In this document: in pieces, positions 25,573-34,820 of the stretch | Numbering within the stretch: the stretch's first letter is position 1 | Layout: every line of letters starts with the position of its first letter | Assembly (NCBI GenBank): GCA_002328865.1 | Contig: DCWO01000010.1 | Coordinates: 13,623 to 62,227 of the forward strand | Source of the DNA: Dehalococcoidia bacterium UBA2160 | GTDB lineage: Bacteria; Chloroflexota; Dehalococcoidia; Lucifugimonadales; UBA1123 | Length of the DNA: 48,605 nt | Direction of reading: 5' to 3' | Notes under the pieces: generated by a model | Seen by the model: the letters and a program-made list of their open reading frames with translations, nothing else | Database searches by the model: none | What the model was told of the DNA's origin: nothing | Translations under genes and position numbers: made by a program

Positions 25573-27570
25573 TCAGTCGTCCGCGGGCACGGGTTCGGAT
25601 TCGACGCGGGATGAGGCGCCGGCGCCGATGTGGCCGGCCATCCAGTCCAGCAGACGCGTCAGGTACTCCATCCGCAGCTTCGGATGGCCGCGGCGCAGGA
25701 AGCTGTGAGCGCTGTCCGGGAAGCGCACGAATTCGACCTCTTTATCCAGCCGCTTGAGGGCGACAAAGTACTGCTCGCTCTGCTCGATGGGGCAACGCGC
25801 GTCAGCCTCCCCGTGCATCAGCAGCACCGGCGTCTCGACGTTCTGCGCATAGGTCAGCGGAGAGTGCTCCAGGAACGCGTCGAGGGCATCGACGCGCCGC
25901 CCGCCCCACTGGACCTCGCCAAAACTGACTCCGATGTCTGAGGTCCCGTACATGCTCGACAGGTTGATGCAAGGAGCGCCGACAACGGCTGCGCCAAACC
26001 GTGTGTCGTGACCTATGATCCAAGAGCTCATGAACCCGCCGTAGCTGTAGCCGGTGATGCCCAACCTCGACGTGTCGATGTAGTCTCTGGCGGACACCTC
26101 GTCCATTGCGGCCATGATGTCGAGGTAGTCCTCGCCTCCCCAATCCCCGTGCACCGCCATCATGAAGTCGACGCCATAAGTCGATGTTCCCCGTGGGTTG
26201 ACCGCAAGCACCACGTAGCCCGCGGTCGCCAACACCTGCTGGATATTATCGAACGCGTCGCCGAACACGCCGTGAGGCCCGCCGTGGATGTCGAGGATCA
26301 GCGGGTACCGTTCCGTCGGATCGAAATTTGGCGGAAAGAACAGACGAGACTCGATGTCCGCCCCGGCTCGTTTCATGGTGAATTTCTCGAAACGCGCCGG
26401 TGGATGAGCTTGCAGATATCCGCGATTATAGGCGGTCAGTTGGGTCATCGCTCCTGACTCGAGATCGACGCGATGCAGGTCGCCCGGTGACGTAGGCGTC
26501 GCGCTCAAAACCACGGCCCGGCGCCCTGCGGCGTCGAACGTGACGGCGGTGAACACAGCGCGTCCGCCTGCGATTCGGTGAAACCCGCCATCAGCCACGG
26601 CCGCCTCGTACAGCGCAGACTCACCACGTACGTCAGCCAGGAACGCGATGCGGTCGTCTGACGTCCAACGCATATCCGGCGGAGGAATGAGCGGAGCGTA
26701 GCTGCCGGCGGGTTTCAATGAGTCGTCGGTGAGCCTCCGGGGGGCTTGTCCGAGCTGGAGGATGTAGACCCAACCCTGCCAGCCAGCGGGCGCCTCGTTT
26801 CGGTCGGAACCGACGACGGCCAATGCGTCGCCACCGGGAGACCACGTCACGGCGGCAATGCCGGACAGCCCCTCCGACCAGTGCTCCAGCGCTCCACCGG
26901 CGGACGCGATCAAGTACACGTCTGAGCGGGTTTCGATGTCTTTGCCGTCGCGCCGGTCGCCGATGAATGCGATCTTCGAGCCGTCGGGCGACCACGTGGG
27001 CGCACTGTCGTCGCCCTCGCCGTCCGTGAGTTGCCGTGTCTCGCCCGATTCGACGTCCGCGACGAACAGGTGGCGGAACGCGTCGCCGCGCCAGCCGATG
27101 GTGTCGCCTCGATACCGGATGCGTCGCACAACCTTGGTGCGCGGCAGGCTGGCCGATGCTGAATCGTCCGGCGGCAGGTCGGGATCCACGTCCGATGCGA
27201 ACGCGATCGACCGTGAGTCCGGCGACCAGGCGATGCCCGTGACGCCGCCGGGAACAGATGTCAACTGACGAGCCTCGCCGCCCGAAGTCGGGATTATCCA
27301 GATCTGCTGCCGTTCCTTGCCGTCGGGGCGGACGAACGCCAGGGATGCCCCGTCAGGAGAGTGCTTCGGGCTCCCGTCGTCGTCGCCACCCGTGAATAAG
27401 GTCGCCTCGCCACTGCTCATGTCGGCGACCATGATCCTCGATTGCTCACGCAGGCTGTCGTCGTCGATTGAGGATTGAACGAACGCGACGCGGTTTCCGT
27501 CCGGCGACAGGTTCGGATCGGCGACGTTGGTCAGCTCGACGACGAGCTCGGGTGTGATTGGGCTGGGCAT
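25573..27570 (-). CDS. S9 family serine peptidase (acylaminoacyl / dipeptidyl-peptidase type)
   Basis: A 665-aa peptidase with an N-terminal TolB-like propeller (repeats such as LSPDGNRVAF, HSPDGASLAF, WSPDSRSIAF, WSPDGSKIAF, about 30-250) and a C-terminal hydrolase domain. Triad: Ser509 (GYSYGGFM), Asp590 (HGEADARCP), His622 (DSAHSF). It degrades short or acetylated peptides in the cytosol by family analogy. Start at 27570 has GGGAG 7 nt upstream; a longer frame adds 24 residues. It is not closely similar to the first S9 gene outside the triad. ABC-F follows directly. Confidence 0.92.
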   Translation of the reverse strand: MPSPITPELVVELTNVADPNLSPDGNRVAFVQSSIDDDSLREQSRIMVADMSSGEATLFTGGDDDGSPKHSPDGASLAFVRPDGKERQQIWIIPTSGGEARQLTSVPGGVTGIAWSPDSRSIAFASDVDPDLPPDDSASASLPRTKVVRRIRYRGDTIGWRGDAFRHLFVADVESGETRQLTDGEGDDSAPTWSPDGSKIAFIGDRRDGKDIETRSDVYLIASAGGALEHWSEGLSGIAAVTWSPGGDALAVVGSDRNEAPAGWQGWVYILQLGQAPRRLTDDSLKPAGSYAPLIPPPDMRWTSDDRIAFLADVRGESALYEAAVADGGFHRIAGGRAVFTAVTFDAAGRRAVVLSATPTSPGDLHRVDLESGAMTQLTAYNRGYLQAHPPARFEKFTMKRAGADIESRLFFPPNFDPTERYPLILDIHGGPHGVFGDAFDNIQQVLATAGYVVLAVNPRGTSTYGVDFMMAVHGDWGGEDYLDIMAAMDEVSARDYIDTSRLGITGYSYGGFMSSWIIGHDTRFGAAVVGAPCINLSSMYGTSDIGVSFGEVQWGGRRVDALDAFLEHSPLTYAQNVETPVLLMHGEADARCPIEQSEQYFVALKRLDKEVEFVRFPDSAHSFLRRGHPKLRMEYLTRLLDWMAGHIGAGASSRVESEPVPADD

Positions 27571-27887
27571 TGGACTCTCCCGTGTGTTCGTAAGGCCTGA
27601 ACTATCTAACCCTACGCGCTGTCGGCCCGTCAAGCTGGCCATCGTCCCACCCGCGCCGATGCGCGTCGGCGGGACATGCCTCCCTCTCTCAAACCGCCCC
27701 GGTGTGTCGGTTCCTCAACACTTCGAAGCCCTCGTCACTTCCGATGTCCGGAGCGCGAAACGGGCGTTCCGCAGGCGCAAGTGACAACCCAGCGCCGCTT
27801 CCGACCCATAAGCCTACCGACTTGTCACCGGAATATTCACGTTGCGGGCATATAAAGGAATCAGGCACAGGCCTAAGGGGGGAAACA
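27571..27887. other. 317-bp divergent intergenic region
   Basis: Lies between the leftward S9 peptidase and the rightward small membrane protein. A TATAAA sequence is visible near 27851 but without a fitting -35. I see no gene, RNA or repeat. Confidence 0.5.
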
Positions 27888-28253
27888 ATGATTGGATCGA
27901 TTACCGCACTGAGCATAGCTGGAATGGTAATAGCCCTGTTAATCCGGGTCACGACGGCTCTGACGACACCGGCCATGGAGCAACTCCCGGACGTGCCGGT
28001 CGACGAGACCTACAGCGCCGCGGCAGTGGAACAGGCCGGCGATCTGTTCTCCAACCGGTATACGACGATCCTCGACGAGATCATCTCGCACCAAACGGAT
28101 CCCGACTACGCCCGTGCCGAGGCAACGAGTGAGCACCTGATGGCCAAGACCGCCGCTATCGCCGGCATGTTCGACACCTTCGCACAGCGCATGCAGGGCG
28201 AGTTCGACGACGCAATCGCCGAAGCGGAAGCGCTGCAGGAGGCGACTCCATAG
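27888..28253 (+). CDS. small protein with N-terminal membrane segment
   Basis: A 121-aa protein I do not recognise. Residues about 3-26 form a hydrophobic N-terminal helix (IGSITALSIAGMVIALLIR) and the rest is acidic and helical with many Ala, Glu and Asp (AEATSEHLMAKTAAIAGMFDTFAQRM), probably a coiled coil outside or inside the membrane. The ATG at 27888 has GGGGGGAAAC upstream. No cofactor or catalytic motif. It lies 235 bp before the MFS gene, which has its own promoter. Confidence 0.55.
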   Translation: MIGSITALSIAGMVIALLIRVTTALTTPAMEQLPDVPVDETYSAAAVEQAGDLFSNRYTTILDEIISHQTDPDYARAEATSEHLMAKTAAIAGMFDTFAQRMQGEFDDAIAEAEALQEATP

Positions 28254-28421
28254 GGCCAACACCTTCACGATTAACTCCTCGCTAGCCAGTCGCCTGATCC
28301 CCTAGCACGGCGGCAAACCGAGCGAGCGGCCACTGTCCCCCTTAACACCCCACTCGGACGTTAGGAGCATCGCGCAAAATGCTTCTTCCGCCCGGGTGGG
28401 GTGACCTTTTGTGGCTATTCC

Positions 28422-28450
28422 TTGCCCCTGAGTGACCTCGATGCTAGACT
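28422..28450 (+). promoter_or_regulatory. extended -10 promoter of the MFS gene
   Basis: TTGCCC at 28422-28427, 17-bp spacer, TAGACT at 28445-28450 preceded by TGC (extended -10). Leader of about 30 nt to the TTG start. Confidence 0.55.
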
Positions 28451-28488
28451 CTGGTGACTTCGCGGCTAGTCGATGACGGGGGAGAAGC

Positions 28489-29799
28489 TTGGCGAACGCC
28501 CCAGCCCGCAAGGGCATATTCCACGGCTGGTTCATTCTGGCAGCCGGGTTCTTCTCGATGTTCATGGCCATGGGCGCTCGCGGCACGTTCGGGGTTTTCA
28601 TCCTGCCGATGTCCGACGACTTCCAGTGGAGTCGTAGTGAGATTTCGCTGGCCATCGCCATTGGGTGGTTGCTCAACGGACTAAGCCAGCCCTTCATAGG
28701 CTCGGTGTACGACCAGCTCGGGGGCCGAACGGTCATCTCGGTCAGCCTGGTGGTGCTCGCCGCGGGCACGATGCTCCTGAGCCGTATCGACACCCTGTGG
28801 CAACTCGTCGTTGTTTACGGCTTTGTGATTTCGATCGCGGCGGGCGGCGCTTCCAACGTGACGCTCCACGGGGTCCTGTCCAAGTGGTTCTATCGAAAGC
28901 GCGGCATGGTCCTCAGCATCGTGACGACTGGAGCTTCGGCCGGGTCGATGGTTTTGGCGCCTTTCGCCACCTATCTGATCCTGCTGGCGGGCTGGCGCAC
29001 GACATGGTTCGTGGTCGGCGCCCTCGTCATCCTCATCCCGCTGCCGCTTGTGCTCATGTTCGTCCGAGACGACCCGTCCGAAATTGGCGAAGTTCCGGAC
29101 GGCGGGCCCGGCCCTTCCGATAAAACATCGACGGCCTCGCAGGAGCCGCGGACCGGCCCGCTCGAGACGAATGCATGGCAGGAGTCGTTCCAGTCGCCCC
29201 CGATGTGGCAATTGACCGGGGCATTTTTCGTTTGCGGCGTTACCACCGCGATCATCGCCGCGCACTACGTGCCATTTGCCGTTGACCGAGGGGCTTCCCC
29301 CGAAATGGCGGCGCTGGCCTTCGGTCTGATGACCGGTCTGAATGTTGTAGGAGCAATCGTCGTCGGAATCGTGTCCGACCGATTCGGGCGCAAACGTCTG
29401 CTGGCGTCGCTGTACGCGATCCGGGGATTGGCATACGCCGCGCTGATTTTGGCGCCAGGTCTCTATGGCATATGGGCATTCGCCGTGATAGCCGGATTCT
29501 CGTGGATAGCAACGGCGCCGCTGACAGCGTCGCTGACAGCCGACATCTACGGACTCCGCAACATCGGCACGCTCTCCGGTTTCGCGACGCTGTCTCACCA
29601 GGTTGGCGGCGCATTCAGCGTCTTTCTGGGCGGCGTGCTCTACGACCATTTCGGATCTTACGACATCGCATTTGGCATCTCAGGCGCCTTGCTAGTCGGC
29701 GCCACCGTCGCAAGCTTCAGTATCCGAGAGAAGAAGTACTCATCTCGTTTCCAGCCGATCGGGGCGTCAACCCCGGAGACGGCGGGAGACGGGGACTAG
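28489..29799 (+). CDS. major facilitator superfamily transporter
   Basis: A 436-aa inner-membrane carrier with about 12 membrane helices. GWFILAAGFFSMFMAMGARGTFGVFILPM is helix 1, then the loop YDQLGGR, which fits the MFS motif A region between helices 2 and 3; the central cytoplasmic loop (about 205-245) is polar, and SDRFGRKRLL repeats the motif in the second half. The overall pattern is near the oxalate/formate or monocarboxylate-type MFS carriers, so an organic acid is a fair guess. Start is TTG at 28489, with GGGGGAG 4 nt upstream; no ATG fits in frame. Confidence 0.9.
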   Translation: MANAPARKGIFHGWFILAAGFFSMFMAMGARGTFGVFILPMSDDFQWSRSEISLAIAIGWLLNGLSQPFIGSVYDQLGGRTVISVSLVVLAAGTMLLSRIDTLWQLVVVYGFVISIAAGGASNVTLHGVLSKWFYRKRGMVLSIVTTGASAGSMVLAPFATYLILLAGWRTTWFVVGALVILIPLPLVLMFVRDDPSEIGEVPDGGPGPSDKTSTASQEPRTGPLETNAWQESFQSPPMWQLTGAFFVCGVTTAIIAAHYVPFAVDRGASPEMAALAFGLMTGLNVVGAIVVGIVSDRFGRKRLLASLYAIRGLAYAALILAPGLYGIWAFAVIAGFSWIATAPLTASLTADIYGLRNIGTLSGFATLSHQVGGAFSVFLGGVLYDHFGSYDIAFGISGALLVGATVASFSIREKKYSSRFQPIGASTPETAGDGD

Positions 29800-29817
29800 C
29801 CGACTCGGCGCCACCTC

Positions 29818-30021
29818 ATGCCTTTGCTTTCGGCCCTTGCCCACCACGGAGAACCCGTCGACCCCGAGCTCATGGATTGGATCCGTCACCAGATCGATGC
29901 CATATTCGGATTGGGTCCGGGAGCGATCGTCCTGTCACTCGGCGCGTTGATGGTCCTCGCTCCGCTCGCGGTGCTGGCGGTGTACGCGCTGCAACGAGCG
30001 CGACGCGGCCGCACACGGTAG
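29818..30021 (+). CDS. small membrane protein, unknown
   Basis: A 67-aa protein with a soluble stretch (1-35) and one membrane helix (about 35-58, GPGAIVLSLGALMVLAPLAVLAVYALQ), ending RARRGRTR, a positively charged cytoplasmic tail. No homologue recognised. Begins 18 nt after the MFS stop; a ribosome site is not obvious, so the call rests on composition and position. Confidence 0.45.
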   Translation: MPLLSALAHHGEPVDPELMDWIRHQIDAIFGLGPGAIVLSLGALMVLAPLAVLAVYALQRARRGRTR

Positions 30022-30176
30022 CATCGCGTTTTCCAGATTGCCGGCGAAACTCCACGGAGTCCAATTCAGCGCGCCCATGCACCGGAATTCGTGAAGTTTC
30101 GCTCCAAACTGGCGGACGCATCTCGCCGATCCAACCCACCCCGTCGGCTCGCCGTTGTGTCTCCCGCGAACAACGC

Positions 30177-30205
30177 TTGATACGAGTGACCCGGACGCAT
30201 ATAAT
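30177..30205 (+). promoter_or_regulatory. strong promoter of the DUF5679 gene
   Basis: TTGATA at 30177-30182, 17-bp spacer, perfect TATAAT at 30200-30205. Transcription near 30212 gives a 163-nt leader before the ATG at 30375. Confidence 0.7.
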
Positions 30206-30211
30206 GCGGGC

Positions 30212-30374
30212 TACCTGCACCATCGGCGAAGAATCGCCGTCCGCGAGCCGAGGGTAGGCCTCCCGTCAGGATGGGCCGACTGCGCCGACGGGATCGCATT
30301 GCGTCAATTTGGGGCCTCCGCGCCGGTATCCGTATCCAAACCGTTTTCCGCTGACTATCTATTCGGAGGGAGCA
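30212..30374 (+). other. long GC-rich leader, part of a 353-bp gap
   Basis: The 30022-30374 gap has no gene. Within the predicted leader are a 6-bp hairpin (CGGCGA / TCGCCG near 30223-30238) and a longer pairing CCCGTC / GACGGG around 30262-30292. It may hold cis-regulatory structure, but it matches no riboswitch class I know. Confidence 0.35.
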
Positions 30375-30518
30375 ATGCAAGCTTATTGCCTGAAGTGTCG
30401 AGACCGACGCGACATCACCGACGCCGAGCAGGTCACCCTCAAAAACGGGCGACCAGCGACCCGAGGGACGTGTTCCGTGTGTGGCGCGAACGTGTACAGG
30501 ATCGGCAAGGCTAGCTAA
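30375..30518 (+). CDS. DUF5679 zinc-ribbon mini-protein
   Basis: A 47-aa protein with two Cys pairs, CLKC (residues 5-8) and CSVC (33-36), a treble-clef or rubredoxin-like zinc ribbon. The body RDITDAEQVTLKNGRPATRGTC is the DUF5679 pattern, common in Chloroflexota. Function is unknown; nucleic-acid or protein binding is typical of such ribbons. GGAGGG stands 4 nt before the ATG, and a strong promoter precedes it. Confidence 0.8.
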   Translation: MQAYCLKCRDRRDITDAEQVTLKNGRPATRGTCSVCGANVYRIGKAS

Positions 30519-30678
30519 GAGCAGTTCGCCCGGCGGTCCGACTGCCGTCGCGGCAAGTGTCCGGAAGTCTCCGTTGGCCGGCTTTACGCCGTGTCGCACG
30601 ACCAAGGCGCAACGACTCGAAGCCGATTGCCTGTCACAGCGCCAGATCACGCCTGCTTGATGAGCGATGGTCCGATCG

Positions 30679-31875
30679 TCAACCGTCCAGGTCTTCGATG
30701 AGCGCTTCGGAAGGACCGCGGTCCTCCTTGAGCCTGCCTGCCTGCACTTCAACAGACCTCATCACGCGCAGCACGTTCCTTCCGAGTATTTTCAGGATGT
30801 CCTCTTCCTCGTACTCGCGGCGAATGAGTTCGGCCGTCAGATGGACGTACTTGGACACGTCCTCCAACCCGACCGGAACCGAGCCGATGCCGTCGAAATC
30901 CGCCCCGATGCCCACGTGGTCGATGCCCGCGACGTCGCGTATGTGATCGATGTGGTCAGCCGCGTCTGAGAGGCTCGCCCTGGGCTCCGGATGGTCAGCG
31001 TCCCACTGCTCGACGCCCGCGTTGACTGACTCCTCGGTGGCAGACGGGTCCGTCTCGAGCCGCTGCCGCTCAGCGTCTCGGCTCTGGGTGTGGACGTACA
31101 CTTCCTGCGAGCTGAACCCTGGCACGAACGACGCCATCACAACACCGTTGTTCTCGTGAACTCGCGCGAGAACGTCGTCGGGCACATTCCTCGGATGTCC
31201 GGTGAGCGCGCGCGCGGACGAGTGGCTGAACACGACTGGCGCGTCGACGGTGTCGAGCGCCGCCCGCATGGTGTCGGCCGAGACGTGCGACAGATCGACA
31301 AGCATGCCCAGGCGATTCATCTCACGCACCACCTCCTGCCCAAATGGCGTCAATCCATCCGCCCGGGGATCGTCGGTGCAGGAGTCGGCCCAGTCCACGT
31401 TCTTGAAGTGGGTCAACGTCATGTACCGTGCGCCGAGCCTGAAGAACATCCTGAGAGCGCCCAGAGAATTGTCGATCGAGTGGCCGCCCTCGATGCCGAT
31501 CAACGACCCTATGCGGCCAGACGCGAACGATCGCTCCACGTCATCGGCGGTCAAAGCGAGTTCCAGAGTCTCCGGATAGGCGCGCACCATGTTGTAGACG
31601 ACGTCGATCTGCTCCATCGTGGCGCGAACGTACTCCTCAGGCGGCATTGCCTGAGCCACGTACACGGACCAGAACTGTCCGCCAACGCCGCCCTCCCGAA
31701 GCCTCGGTATATCCGTGTGCAAATCTGGTTGAGGCTGAGCAATATCGATCCTGGACACCGCTCGCCCGGCGTTCTGGCGATACCGCCACGGCAAGTCGTT
31801 GTGGCCGTCTATCAGGGGCGCACGGCGGTGAAGCTCGCGCGCTCGCTCGATTTCCGATCCCTTGTGTGTCGCCAT
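30679..31875 (-). CDS. membrane dipeptidase (peptidase family M19)
   Basis: A 398-aa zinc dipeptidase of the amidohydrolase-like barrel type. The first metal motif is DGHNDLPW (His-x-Asp), then IEGGHS (Glu ligand), VDLSHVS, FSHSSARAL and DHVGIGADFDG, which are all family hallmarks. No signal peptide, so cytosolic hydrolysis of dipeptides (possibly D-containing or cyclic product-derived) is likely. Start at 31875 has GGGAG about 7 nt upstream; a longer frame adds 24 residues. It is divergent from the two-component genes. Confidence 0.92.
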   Translation of the reverse strand: MATHKGSEIERARELHRRAPLIDGHNDLPWRYRQNAGRAVSRIDIAQPQPDLHTDIPRLREGGVGGQFWSVYVAQAMPPEEYVRATMEQIDVVYNMVRAYPETLELALTADDVERSFASGRIGSLIGIEGGHSIDNSLGALRMFFRLGARYMTLTHFKNVDWADSCTDDPRADGLTPFGQEVVREMNRLGMLVDLSHVSADTMRAALDTVDAPVVFSHSSARALTGHPRNVPDDVLARVHENNGVVMASFVPGFSSQEVYVHTQSRDAERQRLETDPSATEESVNAGVEQWDADHPEPRASLSDAADHIDHIRDVAGIDHVGIGADFDGIGSVPVGLEDVSKYVHLTAELIRREYEEEDILKILGRNVLRVMRSVEVQAGRLKEDRGPSEALIEDLDG

Positions 31876-32085
31876 TTCAATCTCCCACGAGTCACGCCTA
31901 CTGGCGGTGACAACATCTGACCAAATTTCGTGATCGTAATGTGCCACAGCATCCGTTCGAGGCAGCCGTCCTCATCGAGAGCAAGCTGACCCTGTGCAGG
32001 CCAAGTTTTGGCTCAGCGCCATGTGTCCATTTCTAAGTTGGCGCAACGACGTCAACGAAACCGGAACCCGACCCCAATAACTCGA

Positions 32086-32904
32086 ATGAACTCAGACCCA
32101 CGAAACACCTTCGAAACAGACCAAGCCCGCGATGGGATCGAGCGATCCGACGAGATTCGTGACGGCCGCGACGGGTCCGATGGTGAGCTCGAAAGGCTTC
32201 GTCAGGCGGAGCGGTTCAGGACGCAATTCTACTCTGTGCTTCACCACGAGCTGAAGACACCGCTGACGTCGATAAGGGCGGCGCTCGACATGCTTCTGGG
32301 CCCTGAACTTTCCGCGACTCACAATACTATGGTCACCCGCTTGCTGAACAACATGGGGAGATCCACGTCAAGACTCGAGCGGCTTATCAGCGACCTGCTG
32401 GACGTCGCGATCGCTCAGGGTGACGACCTCCCTATCTTCCGAGGGCCCGTCGACATCTCGAATGTCATTCACCAGGTGGTCACCGAACTCACACCCACCG
32501 CGGATTCAAAGGGCGTGTTCATCGCCGGAGGATGGCGAGGCGGGGACGGGCCGATGGTCACGGGCGACGAAATCCGGCTCCAACAGATCATGGCGAACCT
32601 GCTCTCCAACGCGATCAAGGCATCTCCCGACCGCGGGCCGGTGCTGATCGACATCGCCGAGGTCTCGGCCAATGCCGAGATCAGCGTGGCTAACAGGGGT
32701 GAACCTCTCGACCAGGAGTTGAAGGACAGGCTGTTTGAGCCTTTCCAAAAGTCAGCGGCTGGCGGCTATCGGGCCGGAACCGGTCTCGGCCTGAGCGTCG
32801 TCAACTCGTTGGTCGCCGCACACGACGGCCGGATCGACCTGGACGACTCGGGCGGACAGGTCAAGTTTACGATCGTGATTCCACTATGGCGAGGTCAGAA
32901 TTAA
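32086..32904 (+). CDS. soluble histidine kinase
   Basis: A 272-aa kinase without membrane or obvious sensor domain. The phospho-acceptor box is VLHHELKTPLTSIR (His54 acceptor), the N-box is QIMANLLSNAIKAS, and the G-boxes are GTGLGLSVVN with an upstream LFEPFQKS F-box. The N-terminal 40 residues are short and acidic (DEIRDGRDGSDGELERLRQ), so sensing must come from a partner or from cytosolic state. Start is uncertain: the ATG at 32086 lacks a ribosome site and a TTG at 32008 would add 26 basic residues. It is followed at once by its response regulator (2-nt gap). Confidence 0.85.
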   Translation: MNSDPRNTFETDQARDGIERSDEIRDGRDGSDGELERLRQAERFRTQFYSVLHHELKTPLTSIRAALDMLLGPELSATHNTMVTRLLNNMGRSTSRLERLISDLLDVAIAQGDDLPIFRGPVDISNVIHQVVTELTPTADSKGVFIAGGWRGGDGPMVTGDEIRLQQIMANLLSNAIKASPDRGPVLIDIAEVSANAEISVANRGEPLDQELKDRLFEPFQKSAAGGYRAGTGLGLSVVNSLVAAHDGRIDLDDSGGQVKFTIVIPLWRGQN

Positions 32905-32906
32905 TC

Positions 32907-33596
32907 ATGAAAGTGCTGGTCATCGAAGACGACCCGGAGGTTGGCGAAACCATCAGCATGGTTTTCTCGATGCGGTGGCCTGATGCTCAGGTAACCGTCA
33001 AGGAAACCGGGAAAGAAGGGGTCGCGGCCAACCGGTGCGATACATTCGACCTCGCGGTCCTGGACGTGAATCTGCCTGACATCGACGGGTTTGAGGTCCT
33101 CGGCAAGATCCGTGAGACGTCTGCCATCCCCGTCATCATGCTAACCGTCAGGGCCACCGAAACGGACAGGGTCCGCGGTCTGGAGATGGGGGCCGACGAC
33201 TACCTCGCCAAGCCCTTCTCGCCCTTCGAGCTCCTCGCCCGTGCATCGGCCGTGCTGCGGCGCGTCGGCGCCGGCGCCAGGACATCGGAGCCGCGCATTC
33301 TTCAGGCGGGACAGATCAGAATCGACGCCGATGCCGCCGAGGTGTACGTCGACGACCGGCCAGTCAACCTGACGCCGACCGAGTTCAAAATACTTGCGAT
33401 GCTGGTCGAGAACGCGGACAAGGTCGTGACGCGCGACGCCCTGATCGACGAGGTGTGGGACATGAACGCGTCATCAACCGATGCCTATCTCGTCAAGCTC
33501 CACATCCAGCACCTCCGCAAGAAGCTGGGCGACAGCGGAGTCGATCCAAAAGTCATCATCACGGTGCGAGGCTTCGGCTACAAAGTGCCTTCGTAA
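32907..33596 (+). CDS. OmpR-family response regulator
   Basis: A 229-aa transcription regulator. Receiver: acidic pocket Asp8/Asp9, phospho-acceptor Asp53 (LDVNLP), Thr80 (MLTVR) and Lys102 (LAKPF). Effector: winged-helix trans_reg_C domain, with LTPTEFKILAMLVENADKVVTRDALIDEVW and VKLHIQHLRKKLGD, ending VRGFGYKVPS. Start at 32907 gives the usual MKVLVIEDD opening; an upstream ATG at 32886 inside the kinase gene would add 7 residues. With the kinase it forms a two-component pair; targets are unknown. Confidence 0.93.
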   Translation: MKVLVIEDDPEVGETISMVFSMRWPDAQVTVKETGKEGVAANRCDTFDLAVLDVNLPDIDGFEVLGKIRETSAIPVIMLTVRATETDRVRGLEMGADDYLAKPFSPFELLARASAVLRRVGAGARTSEPRILQAGQIRIDADAAEVYVDDRPVNLTPTEFKILAMLVENADKVVTRDALIDEVWDMNASSTDAYLVKLHIQHLRKKLGDSGVDPKVIITVRGFGYKVPS

Positions 33597-33693
33597 GGGC
33601 GACTTGTCGCGACGGCCTGTGGTTCGACAGGTCCCGACCAGACGCCGCTCATCGTCCGTTCTTCCTGAATCCAGACGCTTCTCTCGACCGTTC

Positions 33694-34692
33694 CTACCTA
33701 AGAGGCAGAACCTCCAGCACCTGAGGATTCACCAGGTTCATGGGCTTTCTGTCGTCGAGAACCGCGGCGATCTCGATGCCGTAGCGTCGCGGGCGAAGTG
33801 CCATCGACAGGTCCGAGTAGTGGGCGGCGTGCGGCGTGACCGTCACGTTTTCCATCTTCAGGAGCGGGTTGTCCGCGTCGGGCGGCTCTTGCTCCAGCAC
33901 GTCGAGACCCGCGCCCAGAATCCGCCCCTCTTGAAGGGCTTTGATCAACGCCGCCTCGTCCACGACAGGGCCCCTCGAGGTGTTGATCAGGTACGCCGTC
34001 GATTTCATCTTGCGGAGCGCCGCCTCGTTGATGAGATGGTGTGTCTCGTCGTTCAGCGGGGTGTGCACGGAGACGTAATCGGAAACAGCCAGCAGCTCGT
34101 CGAACGAGACAGAGCGGGCGCCCACGGCCTCGAAATCCGCGTCGGAAATGTACGGATCGGACGCCACGATTTCCATCTCGAATCCGGCGATCCGCAGGGC
34201 GAACGCGCTCCCGATGCGTCCCAACCCGACGATGCCCACGGTCTCAGTGTGCAATGGCCCGACCGGCGGGCTGATCGTCGGAATCCATCGGTCCGCACGG
34301 ACGTCGCCGTCAAGACCGACGAGTTTCCGATTGCATGCCAGCAGCAGCGTGATGGCGTGGTTGGCGACCTCTCGCGTCCAGAGGTCCGGGACGTTGATGA
34401 CTGCAATCCCGTGCTCGGTGGCGGCGTCGACGTCGATGCAGTCGAAGCCAACGCCTGTGCGCAGAATCGCCTTGCACTGGGTCAGGGACGCCAGCACCTT
34501 GCGCGTGATGGGAGCTTCCACGACGATCAAGGCGTCTGCGCCTTCGGTCTGGCTGATGATCTCGTCTTCGTCCTCGAGCAACGGCAACGGAACCAGCTTC
34601 GCTCCGACTTTGTCCAGCTCCTCGATCGTCTCCGAGTGATCGCTTGTTCTGCGGTTGCCTATGTAGTACACGATGCTATTCTGGTCTGCCAT
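33694..34692 (-). CDS. D-isomer-specific 2-hydroxyacid dehydrogenase (CtBP/PGDH-like)
   Basis: A 332-aa NAD-dependent dehydrogenase. The Rossmann motif GLGRIG is at 156-161, and the catalytic set Arg240 (INTSRGPVVDE), Glu269 (LEQEPPD) and His288 (TPHAAHYS) is complete. The pattern with TRTG.G.D.ID and DLWTREVANHAI is close to C-terminal-binding-protein-like dehydrogenases. Reduces or oxidises a 2-keto/2-hydroxy acid; substrate unknown. AAGGAG is 4-5 nt before the ATG. 128 nt below nadD on the same strand. Confidence 0.9.
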   Translation of the reverse strand: MADQNSIVYYIGNRRTSDHSETIEELDKVGAKLVPLPLLEDEDEIISQTEGADALIVVEAPITRKVLASLTQCKAILRTGVGFDCIDVDAATEHGIAVINVPDLWTREVANHAITLLLACNRKLVGLDGDVRADRWIPTISPPVGPLHTETVGIVGLGRIGSAFALRIAGFEMEIVASDPYISDADFEAVGARSVSFDELLAVSDYVSVHTPLNDETHHLINEAALRKMKSTAYLINTSRGPVVDEAALIKALQEGRILGAGLDVLEQEPPDADNPLLKMENVTVTPHAAHYSDLSMALRPRRYGIEIAAVLDDRKPMNLVNPQVLEVLPLR

Positions 34693-34820
34693 GATGCTCC
34701 TTGTGCTTCGATGTCGTCGTTTCCGTGTTGTTGCCTACCTGTGCCGCCGCGAATTTCACGCAACGTCAGGCGATCCGTTCCTTACGCCGATTCGTGTTCG
34801 GCGCTCGTTGTCTTCAGCAT

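Noticed and set aside
28681..29649. 322-codon open frame opposite the MFS gene
   Set aside because: Shadow of a GC-rich gene; composition is not protein-like and the MFS frame has clear helices and motifs.
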